Part shown: positions 1 to 5,373 of the stretch, in pieces | Layout of the letters: the number at the start of each line of letters is the position of its first letter | Numbering within the stretch: position 1 is the stretch's first letter | Assembly (NCBI GenBank): GCA_900555225.1 | Contig: USKL01000123.1 | Coordinates: 1-5,387, forward strand | Length of the DNA stretch: 5,387 nucleotides | Origin: an uncultured Collinsella sp. | GTDB lineage: Bacteria; Actinomycetota; Coriobacteriia; Coriobacteriales; Coriobacteriaceae | Reading direction: 5' to 3' | Notes under the pieces: generated by a model | Told to the model about the DNA's origin: nothing | The model's input: only the letters and a program-made list of their open reading frames with translations | The model's database searches: none | Position numbers and translations under genes: made by a program

Positions 1-1026
1 CTGATGGACGAAGCGCGCAAGCGCCGCATCCCGGTGTTCTGCTCCCGCGTGGCGGTCGTCACCTCGCTTTCGGGTGCCGTAATCGACGACGTCAAGCGCA
101 CATTGCGTCGTCGCAACCCGCTCGTCGAGCTCGTCTGCGTGGGTGCCAAGGTACAAGGCGAGGGTGCGCCGACAGAGCTCATTGAGGGCCTGCGCCGCGC
201 CGCTTCCATTACGCCGGCGCCCGACTGTATTTTGTTGGTGCGCGGCGGCGGCTCCTTTGAGGACCTCATGACCTTTAATGACGAGGAGCTTGCCCGCGCG
301 GTGGCGGCTTGTCCCGTGCCCGTGGTGACCGGCATTGGCCATGAGCCCGATACCTCGATTTGCGACATGGTGAGCGACCGTCGCGCCTCCACGCCTACGG
401 CGGCGGCCGAATCGGTGGCGCCGGCTATGACGGAGTTGGCCGATGTGCTCGAGGCGCGCTATCAACGTCTGGGTGCTGCGATGGCATCGATGATTGGGTC
501 GGCCCAGGTCGACCTGGAGATGCTCAACCAGCGCGGTCGTCGTGCCTGGGACACCTATACGGCTCGCTTGGGCGATGCGCTCGATGCGGCTGCGTGCCGC
601 CCGTGCCTCAACGACCCAACTTTTATGCTCGAGCGTCGCGAGTCTGAGCTTGCCCTGACTGCCGATCGTCTGTCCGGCGCCATAGCGCGTTCGGTTGGGG
701 CCTTCCGTTCCAACTTCGAGCGTCTGCCCGAGCGCTTGATCGCAAGCACCTCAGGACTCGATGGCAAGCGCCATGCGCTCACGCTCGCAAGCTCCCGCCT
801 GGAGCATCAGGGGCGCACGATGCTCAGCAAACCCGCGTCCGACTTGGGCCGTGCGGCGGCCTCACTCGATGCCCTGTCGCCGCTCAAGGTGCTTGCCCGT
901 GGTTATTCCATCGCGTACAGCGATGATGGGGTGGCTACGAGCGCCAAGACCTTTAAGCCGGGCGACGCCATCCGCGTGCGCATGGCAGACGGTAACGTTG
1001 CGGCAACGGTCGATACGGTCGAGTAG
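1..1026 (+). CDS. xseA: Exodeoxyribonuclease VII large subunit, 5'-truncated by the window edge
   Basis: This is the catalytic subunit of exonuclease VII, which with XseB degrades single-stranded DNA from both ends to oligonucleotides in the cytoplasm and takes part in repair. The frame is open from the first base, and the visible 341 codons begin in the linker before the catalytic domain. The N-terminal OB-fold (roughly 100-130 residues, judging from the usual 400-450 residue family length) lies outside the window, so the ATG at 4 is not the true start. Conserved family blocks are clear: RGGGSFEDL followed by FNDE (about residues 81-95), then GIGHEPDTSICD and DRRASTPTAAAE (about 111-137). 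A long helical, coiled-coil-like stretch follows, and the C-terminal SPLKVLARGYS block is near 295-305. The stop TAG is at 1024-1026, and xseB follows after 42 bases, the usual order for an xseAB operon. The sequence is GC-rich, with GCC and GCG common for alanine. Identification is secure. Confidence 0.96.
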   Translation: MMDEARKRRIPVFCSRVAVVTSLSGAVIDDVKRTLRRRNPLVELVCVGAKVQGEGAPTELIEGLRRAASITPAPDCILLVRGGGSFEDLMTFNDEELARAVAACPVPVVTGIGHEPDTSICDMVSDRRASTPTAAAESVAPAMTELADVLEARYQRLGAAMASMIGSAQVDLEMLNQRGRRAWDTYTARLGDALDAAACRPCLNDPTFMLERRESELALTADRLSGAIARSVGAFRSNFERLPERLIASTSGLDGKRHALTLASSRLEHQGRTMLSKPASDLGRAAASLDALSPLKVLARGYSIAYSDDGVATSAKTFKPGDAIRVRMADGNVAATVDTVE

Positions 1027-1068
1027 GCCGCGTTTCATAGCGATAAACCTTTAGGAAAGGAAACAGAT

Positions 1069-1335
1069 ATGGCAGAGAAGACCCCGGTCGAGCAGCTTAC
1101 GTACAAGCAGGCCTCGCAGGAGCTGGAGCTCATCATTCGCAGCTTGGAGTCGGGCGATATGGAGCTCGAGGAGTCGCTCGAGAGCTATACCCGCGGCGTC
1201 GAGCTCCTCAAGAGCCTGCGCACCCGCCTGTCCGATGCCGAGCAGAAGGTCTCGGTGCTTCTTAAGGACGTCGACGGCAACGACGTGCTCGCCGACGGCG
1301 AAGCCGCCAACACGGACGACAACCTCTCGTTCTAA
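1069..1335 (+). CDS. xseB: Exodeoxyribonuclease VII small subunit
   Basis: This is the small helical subunit of exonuclease VII; several copies bind each XseA and are needed for an active enzyme. The 88-residue product matches the family length of about 70-90. The diagnostic core runs from about residue 15 to 62: a helix with QELELIIRSLESGDMELEES, then the YTRGVELLKS and AEQKV blocks typical of XseB. An acidic tail (residues about 66-88, rich in D and E) is variable in the family. The ATG at 1069 is preceded by AGGAAAGG (1053-1060), a good ribosome binding site. A CCTTT at 1048-1052 could pair with AAAGG at 1056-1060 and partly hide it, but the stem is only 5 bp. The gene lies 42 bases after xseA with no terminator between them, so co-transcription is likely. 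Identification is secure. Confidence 0.96.
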   Translation: MAEKTPVEQLTYKQASQELELIIRSLESGDMELEESLESYTRGVELLKSLRTRLSDAEQKVSVLLKDVDGNDVLADGEAANTDDNLSF

Positions 1336-1342
1336 CCATCCC

Positions 1343-1365
1343 GACCAAATATAATTGCCTTGGTC
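1343..1365 (+). promoter_or_regulatory. Candidate -10 element inside an inverted repeat, upstream of the HIT gene
   Basis: A perfect TATAAT lies at 1350-1355 in the short gap between xseB and the HIT gene. It would start transcription near 1362, about 23 bases before the HIT ATG. The hexamer 17 bases upstream (TCGTTC, 1327-1332, in the end of xseB) is a poor -35. The TATAAT sits in the loop of a 6-bp inverted repeat, GACCAA (1343-1348) and TTGGTC (1360-1365). The repeat could be an operator, or chance. There is no T-run after it, so it is not a terminator. The location and perfect -10 favour a promoter; the weak -35 is the main doubt. Confidence 0.42.
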
Positions 1366-1384
1366 TGTGAGAAAGGAACCAACC

Positions 1385-1720
1385 ATGTGTGATTGCATCT
1401 TCTGCAAAATTGCCAACCACGAGATCCCCTCGACCGTCGTCTACGAGGATGACCAGGTCATCGCGTTCGACGACCTCAATCCCCAGGCGCCGGTCCACAC
1501 GCTCGTGATCCCCAAGAAGCACTACAGTGACATCGCCGATAACGTGCCCGCCGAGACCATGGGCGCCATGGCCCACGCCATCCAGGAGGTCGCCAAGGCC
1601 AAGGGTCTGGAGGACGGTTTCCGCGTCATCTCCAACAAGGGCGTCAACGCCGGTCAGACCGTCATGCACTTCCACATGCACGTCCTCGGCGGCAAGAACC
1701 TGGGCGAGAACCTCATCTGA
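1385..1720 (+). CDS. HIT-family (HinT-like) nucleotide-binding protein
   Basis: This is a small cytoplasmic protein of the histidine triad family, whose HinT-type members hydrolyse purine nucleoside phosphoramidates and related adenylates; the physiological substrate is usually unknown. The 111-residue product carries the triad HFHMHVL at residues 95-101, with H97 the expected nucleophile. It also has the N-terminal C4-x2-C7 pair (CIFCKI) which, probably with H46 and H95, forms the zinc site seen in many bacterial relatives. The NPQAPVHTLVIPKKH block (about 32-46) and GQTVMH (90-95) are also typical. The start is the ATG at 1385 because AAGGA lies at 1373-1377 and the protein then begins MCDCIFCK as in relatives. 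An in-frame TTG at 1355 would add ten unconserved residues over the ribosome binding site. It lies 49 bases after xseB and may be in the same operon or use the candidate promoter at 1350. Family assignment is firm; the exact role is not known. Confidence 0.93.
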   Translation: MCDCIFCKIANHEIPSTVVYEDDQVIAFDDLNPQAPVHTLVIPKKHYSDIADNVPAETMGAMAHAIQEVAKAKGLEDGFRVISNKGVNAGQTVMHFHMHVLGGKNLGENLI

Positions 1721-1761
1721 GGACGCACGGCCCGTCGCCTTGGCTGCCTTTGGAGTAACCT

Positions 1762-2652
1762 ATGCAGTTTTCTCAACTCGAATACCTTCAAGCGGTAGCG
1801 AACTACGGCGGCGTGCGCAAAGCGGCTCGCGCCGTTCACGTGAGCCCACAGGCTGTCTCGTCGGCAATTAAGAAACTGGAGTCTGAGTATCAGATCGTTT
1901 TGCTCAATCGATCGGCGGGGGAGGCTGTTTTGTCTCCGGCGGGCAGAGAATTTGCGCGTCGTGCACGCGTGATCCTGGCACAAGTCGACGATCTCAAAAA
2001 GTACACCCAATCGGGGAACGGTGGCGTTTCGCCCGACGGCCACTTTCGTCTTTACGTCCCCTGTCTTCACGGGCGGGGGCGTCTTTTTTCCGAAAACTGG
2101 TACGACTCGTTTGAAAGCTCGCACCCTCAGATTCACCTTGATGTGTGGCATCAGCCAACGGCTACATGCTTTGAATCACTTGTGCTTGGCATTTCGGATG
2201 CGGCCATCTCATTTGAGGAACCAAGGGACAGTGTCCTTTCTTCGAAATACTTGGGTGAAAAGGAGCTCAAGGTTCTTTCGTGCCCAGCGGGTCATCAATC
2301 TGTGGGTGCTATGACCGTTCGTGAGTTACTGGGCGGCAGGTTAGCTGTTCCCATTAATTTGTCGCCCTGTCTCAATGCGATCAATCAATGCCCCGAAGCT
2401 CAGCTGGTTAATTTCCGCTTCCGCGACGTCGAATACGGAAACAGAGCGCAGGCTGAGTTTCTTCAAGCCGGGGGATTGATATTGGGTTTTTCTGGCTCTT
2501 CTCTCGCATCAGATGGGTCGGAAGTGAGCGAGTACTCTATTGAAGGTTCGCATGACGTAGCCTTGCCCATCTACTTTTGCTATCGACAAAATGCCTGGAC
2601 CGATCGACACCAGACGGTATTTCTTCACCTATTGCGTCATCTTGCTTCGTGA
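1762..2652 (+). CDS. LysR-type transcriptional regulator
   Basis: This is a DNA-binding regulator of the LysR family, expected to act as a tetramer with a small-molecule effector. The 296-residue length is typical. The N-terminal winged helix-turn-helix is obvious: FSQLEYLQAVANYGG at residues 3-17, then the helix-turn-helix from about 18 to 40 with AARAVHVSPQAVSSAIKKLE, then the wing with NRS and LSPAG near 49-61. A linker helix runs to about 80. The remainder (about 95-295) fits the two-lobed effector-binding domain, including a DAAISFE strand near residues 145-151, but gives no hint of ligand. The ATG at 1762 has GGAG at 1752-1755. It starts 41 bases after the HIT gene with no terminator between, so read-through is possible. 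Unusually for a LysR regulator it is not divergent from a neighbour; its likely target is the downstream MFS gene in the same direction, or itself. GC is lower than in the flanking genes (52% in the 60 bases at 2461). Family is certain, target is inference. Confidence 0.93.
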   Translation: MQFSQLEYLQAVANYGGVRKAARAVHVSPQAVSSAIKKLESEYQIVLLNRSAGEAVLSPAGREFARRARVILAQVDDLKKYTQSGNGGVSPDGHFRLYVPCLHGRGRLFSENWYDSFESSHPQIHLDVWHQPTATCFESLVLGISDAAISFEEPRDSVLSSKYLGEKELKVLSCPAGHQSVGAMTVRELLGGRLAVPINLSPCLNAINQCPEAQLVNFRFRDVEYGNRAQAEFLQAGGLILGFSGSSLASDGSEVSEYSIEGSHDVALPIYFCYRQNAWTDRHQTVFLHLLRHLAS

Positions 2653-2669
2653 GGCCATTTGGCCTCGTG
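2648..2669 (+). repeat. Hairpin overlapping the LysR stop codon
   Basis: GAGGCC (2651-2656) and GGCCTC (2661-2666) form a perfect 6-bp stem around the loop ATTT, extendable to 9 pairs with two G-T wobbles (2648-2669). It overlaps the TGA stop at 2650-2652. No T-run follows (the next bases are TCGTCAAG), so it is a poor intrinsic terminator. It may stabilise the 3' end of the LysR message or pause transcription. The structure is directly visible; the function is a guess. Confidence 0.5.
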
Positions 2670-2670
2670 T

Positions 2671-2689
2671 CGTCAAGTGAATGTTGACG
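2671..2689 (+). promoter_or_regulatory. Inverted repeat in the LysR-MFS gap, possible LysR operator
   Basis: CGTCAA (2671-2676) and TTGACG (2684-2689) are perfect inverted arms separated by seven bases. LysR regulators bind short interrupted dyads of about this size (often written T-N11-A), usually upstream of the target. This one lies 82 bases before the MFS ATG, a plausible activator position. The right arm TTGACG also resembles a -35 hexamer, but 16-18 bases downstream there is no acceptable -10 (the region reads GACGGC). I could not find a convincing promoter elsewhere in the 119-base gap. Operator status is inference from position and symmetry only. Confidence 0.35.
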
Positions 2690-2771
2690 CCTTGTAACAC
2701 ATGACTGACGGCTTTGCCCTCATGCTTTTCCAAGATTCCGATTTAGATTGTTGACTCTTGGAGGGCGGAGC

Positions 2772-3933
2772 ATGAAAAACCGTACGGTTTTGCTTTATAT
2801 GACGTTTGTTTTTCTGTCGAACTTCAGCACCATTTTGTATTTTCTGACGGTTTACCTTGAATTCGTCGGATTCTCGATGGTGGCGATTTCTAGCATGATG
2901 ATTGCATATCAAGTGAGCAAGTTCATCCTTGAAGTTCCCACTGGCTATATTGCCGATAGGTTTGGACGAAAGACAAGTGGTCTCGTTGGCGTCGTGGGGA
3001 TGCTTGGATACTACGCCGCCCTGCTTCTCGTCCGTTCTCCTCTGCTTTTAATCGGCGCGTTTGCTCTCAAAGGTTTTGCCGCTGCATGTATGAGCGGGTC
3101 CATGGAAGCGATTTACATTGACAGCGTCTCTCTGGACCAGCTCGTAAGGCTTAATGTCGTTGAGCGATTTGTTTTCTATGCCTCTTATGCCCTCTCCGCT
3201 TGTGTGGGCGGTTTCATTTCGTCCGCTGGCGCGTATCTCATTGGTCTTTTGGCAGATATCATCGCAATGGTGTTGACGTTGGTTGTCGTTGTCTGCATTC
3301 CTGAGATGCGAAGAGGGGACACTACAGCGACACCTAAGCGTGGAATTAGCCCGAAGATGATCGGTGCCGCTATTGCGCGTAACGGCATTCTTCGTTCAGC
3401 GTTCATCATGGACTGCTCTCAGGCATTTGCTTTTGTCGCCCTGGAAGACTTTTTCTCACTGTTGCTTGCGGGTCGCGGAATGAATGCCGTCGCTTCGGGT
3501 GTGATCATTGCGGTCCAGCTTCTTGCCTCGGCCTCCATGGGGGCTTATTGTGCCCAGTGTGATTGCTCATGTCGACAAGGGCCGTTTTGCGCGTATTTGC
3601 GGCATCGTGCGCCTTTCCCTGGCTGCTCTGTTTTTGATTCCCTTTACTCCGGTCTATTTGCTGCCCGTGTTCTATGTACTGCAGACGGTCGCGTACTCGT
3701 TATTTGCTCCAATTAAATACTCAATTTTTCAAAATGCTGTCGATTCTTCGATGCGCTGTTCACTGATTTCGGTCCAAAGCCAGATGGTGGCGGTGGGTGC
3801 CATCCTTTTCTATCTGTTCAATGCTGCGTTGAGCAGCATCGCGGGCATTCGAGTCGTATTGCTTGTTGCGCTCGGGATTTCTTCCCTGGTGTATATCCCC
3901 GCGCTATTTCGTCTTACAAGTCAAAGGCCATGA
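2772..3933 (+). pseudogene. MFS transporter interrupted by a one-base frameshift
   Basis: This gene would encode a major facilitator superfamily membrane transporter, substrate unknown. The ATG at 2772 follows GGAGGG (2760-2765); an in-frame TTG at 2748 precedes that site and is unlikely. The first frame shows about eight hydrophobic segments and clear family motifs: EVPTGYIADRFGRK (residues 54-67, the loop 2-3 motif with G58, D62, R63, G65, R66), SGSMEAIYIDS (108-118) and IPEMRR after segment 6. After codon 257 (GGG, 3540-3542) the frame turns hydrophilic and cysteine-rich and stops at 3716. From 3544 another frame continues the transporter to the TGA at 3931, with further hydrophobic segments and the RCSLISVQSQM block typical of the last third. 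Skipping one G joins them into 386 residues and about 12 segments, the normal family size. As written, the product is a 314-residue protein with 57 aberrant residues, probably inactive. A sequencing error in the G run would make it an intact gene. It is the likely partner of the LysR regulator upstream. Confidence 0.85.
3539..3543 (+). other. Frameshift site in a run of five G
   Basis: The sequence reads ATGGGGGCTT. With five G the codons are ATG GGG GCT TAT and the frame soon leaves the transporter sequence. With four G they would be ATG GGG CTT ATT GTG, which continues smoothly into the conserved C-terminal third. The simplest reading is insertion of one G in a short homopolymer, by mutation, slippage or base-calling error. 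A five-base run is short for classical phase variation, and I see no stimulatory structure or rare-codon pause that would support programmed +1 frameshifting. Confidence 0.8.
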
Positions 3934-3966
3934 GTATTTAGGCACCGATAACTTATATATCAACGC

Positions 3967-4003
3967 AATAAACCCGAGCGCGAGGGCGTTTGGGTTTATT
4001 ATT
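3967..4003 (+). terminator. Rho-independent terminator after the MFS gene
   Basis: AATAAACCC (3967-3975) pairs perfectly with GGGTTTATT (3992-4000). The stem continues inward through GAGCGC and GCGTTT (two G-T wobbles), giving 15 pairs around the loop GAGG (3982-3985). The T-rich 3' arm and following ATT supply the weak RNA-DNA hybrid. It starts 33 bases after the MFS stop and ends about 50 bases before ackA, insulating ackA from the LysR-MFS unit. The A-rich left arm could let it work weakly in the other direction. Confidence 0.88.
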
Positions 4004-4053
4004 GAAGCGTATGTAACCTGGCGGCGCCACACCGCCTGTTAGTAGGGAGACAC
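4004..4053 (+). promoter_or_regulatory. Short ackA leader with weak promoter candidates
   Basis: Only about 50 bases separate the terminator from the ackA start, so an ackA promoter must lie here, overlap the terminator, or precede it. Candidates are TATTAT (3997-4002, inside the terminator arm) and TATGTA (4010-4015); neither has a recognisable -35 at the right spacing. A TATATA at 3954-3959 would put the terminator inside the ackA leader. The leader also holds a small hairpin, GGCGG (4020-4024) with CCGCC (4032-4036), ending eight bases before the ribosome binding site AGGGAG (4044-4049). The choice between candidates cannot be made from sequence alone. Confidence 0.3.
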
Positions 4054-5238
4054 ATGAACGTTCTGGTCGTCAACGCGGGATCTTCGACCCTTAAGTATCA
4101 GGTCATCGACACCAAGTCCCATAAGGTGTCCGCAAAGGGCTCCTGCGAGCGCGTCTGCTTTACCGGTGGTACCTTCACCCATGCTGCCAATGGCTCCAAG
4201 AAGGTGACCGAGAACATCGAGTTCCCCGACCACAAGGTCGCCATCGAGGTCGTCCTGAAGGACCTTGAGGCCAACGGCGTCAAGATCGAGGGCATCGGCC
4301 ACCGTATCGTTCAGGGCGGCGCGCTCTTCAGCGAGTCCGTTCTCGTTGACGAAAAGGTCATCGAGGGCATCGAAAGCCTCATCCCGCTTGCACCGCTGCA
4401 CAACAGCGCACATGTACAGGGCATTCGTGCCTGCATGAGCGTTTTCGGCAAGGAAGTCCCGGAAGTTGTCGTGTTCGATACGGCTTTCCATTCCACCATG
4501 CCGCAGAAGGCTTACATGTTCGCTGTGCCGTATGAGTACTATGAGAAGTACAAGATCCGCCGCTATGGCTTCCACGGCACCTCCCACCGCTATGTCAGCC
4601 ACCGCGTTGCAGAGCTCATGGGCAAGGACATCAAGGATCTGAAGCTTATCACCTGCCACATCGGCAACGGTTCCTCCATCACCGCTATCAAGAACGGCAA
4701 GGTCATCGACACCAGCATGGGTCTCACCCCGCTTGACGGCTTCATGATGGGTACCCGTACCGGCACGCTTGATCCGTCTGTTGTCACGTTCATCGCAGAG
4801 AAAGAGAACCTCACCCCGGCACAGCTTTCCGACCTCTTCAACAAGAAGTCCGGCCTGCTCGGTATCTCCGGCATCTCCAGCGATGACCGCGACATCTGCA
4901 AGGCAGAGGACGAGGGCGACGAGCGTGCACACCTCGCACATGAGATGCTCGTTTATCAGATTCAGAAGTTCATCGGCAGCTATGTCGCTGCGCTGAACGG
5001 CGTAGACGCAATCGTCTTCACCGCAGGTCTTGGCGAGAACCAGGATACCCTGCGCGAGCGCATCTGCACCAACATGGAATACCTCGGCATCAAGTTCGAT
5101 CACGAAGCCAACAAGGGCGTTCGCGGCAAGGAGAAGAAAATCTCCGCGCCGGACAGCAAGGTCGCTGTTTACATCGTTCCGACCAACGAAGAACTTGTCA
5201 TTGCACGCGATACGAAAGCCATCGTTGAAAAGCTGTAA
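4054..5238 (+). CDS. ackA: Acetate kinase
   Basis: Acetate kinase interconverts acetyl phosphate plus ADP with acetate plus ATP; in fermenting bacteria it is the ATP-yielding last step of acetate formation, in the cytoplasm as a homodimer. The 394-residue product has the normal family length. Family signatures run in order: VLVVNAGSSTLKYQ (3-16, with N7), GHRIVQGG (82-89, R84), APLHN (113-117), VFDTAFHSTMP (140-150, D142), RRYGFHGTSH (169-178, H174), CHIGNGSS (201-208), MGTRTGTLDP (232-241, R235), FTAGLGENQ (322-330) and TNEELVIARDT (377-387). The catalytic Asp, His and Arg equivalents are all present. Two positions depart from the forms I know best: Q87 where many have His, and T238 where many have Asp. 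The ATG at 4054 follows AGGGAG (4044-4049). The gene is flanked by terminators, so it looks monocistronic, without pta beside it in the window. Alanine codons are mostly GCA or GCT (19 of 29), unlike xseA, fitting high expression. Identification is secure. Confidence 0.97.
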   Translation: MNVLVVNAGSSTLKYQVIDTKSHKVSAKGSCERVCFTGGTFTHAANGSKKVTENIEFPDHKVAIEVVLKDLEANGVKIEGIGHRIVQGGALFSESVLVDEKVIEGIESLIPLAPLHNSAHVQGIRACMSVFGKEVPEVVVFDTAFHSTMPQKAYMFAVPYEYYEKYKIRRYGFHGTSHRYVSHRVAELMGKDIKDLKLITCHIGNGSSITAIKNGKVIDTSMGLTPLDGFMMGTRTGTLDPSVVTFIAEKENLTPAQLSDLFNKKSGLLGISGISSDDRDICKAEDEGDERAHLAHEMLVYQIQKFIGSYVAALNGVDAIVFTAGLGENQDTLRERICTNMEYLGIKFDHEANKGVRGKEKKISAPDSKVAVYIVPTNEELVIARDTKAIVEKL

Positions 5239-5254
5239 TTTCACCTGAAATTCG

Positions 5255-5288
5255 ATACCGGATCCGCTTTTGCGGGTCCGGTATTTTT
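5255..5288 (+). terminator. Rho-independent terminator after ackA
   Basis: The arm at 5255-5267 (ATACCGGATCCGC) pairs with 5272-5284 (GCGGGTCCGGTAT) in a 13-bp stem with one T-G wobble and a TTTT loop. The last T of the stem begins the run TTTTT (5284-5288). It starts 17 bases after the ackA stop. Stem strength, tight loop and T-run make this a textbook intrinsic terminator, ending the ackA transcript before any downstream gene. Confidence 0.95.
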
Positions 5289-5357
5289 CATATTTAAGTT
5301 TTTTAAGCGAAAATCGCGGGTTTATTTTCTGTTTTTGGCTTTTGAACCGCAAAAATG

Positions 5358-5373
5358 GTTGCAAATTTGTAAC
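5358..5373 (+). promoter_or_regulatory. Near-palindrome covering the -35 of the right-edge promoter
   Basis: GTTGCAAA and TTTGTAAC are adjacent half-sites forming a 16-base palindrome with one mismatched pair. It contains the whole -35 hexamer TTGCAA (5359-5364), the position where a bound repressor would block RNA polymerase. Size and symmetry suit a dimeric helix-turn-helix regulator. AT-rich promoter DNA makes chance palindromes common, so this remains a candidate operator. Confidence 0.35.

Noticed and set aside
1355..1384. Upstream TTG start giving the HIT protein ten more residues
   Set aside because: The extension covers the ribosome binding site at 1373-1377, is not family-like, and has no site of its own; the ATG at 1385 gives the standard N-terminus.
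1262..2151. Open frames on the - strand opposite xseB, the HIT gene and the start of the LysR gene (1262-1681 and 1654-2151)
   Set aside because: They lie opposite genes with clear family motifs, have no ribosome binding site of note, and show only low-complexity histidine, glycine or arginine-rich sequence.
2751..2756. TTGACT resembling a -35 just before the MFS gene
   Set aside because: It is 16 bases from the ATG, so its -10 would fall inside the coding sequence; it cannot drive the annotated start.
2748..2771. Upstream TTG start for the MFS gene
   Set aside because: The added residues are encoded by the GGAGGG ribosome binding site itself; the ATG at 2772 is correctly spaced from it.
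3508..3933. A separate small membrane protein starting at TTG 3508
   Set aside because: Residues before the junction at 3543 are not membrane-like and there is no ribosome binding site; the rest continues the MFS fold, so it is the second half of the split gene.
5307..5317. GCGA-AAA-TCGC small inverted repeat after the ackA terminator
   Set aside because: Four-base arms with a three-base loop are expected by chance and have no clear relation to the promoter downstream.
4039..5364. A 441-codon open frame on the - strand spanning all of ackA
   Set aside because: It mirrors ackA codon by codon, with an acidic, repetitive composition lacking any motif. The well-conserved acetate kinase on the + strand explains the absence of stops on the other strand.
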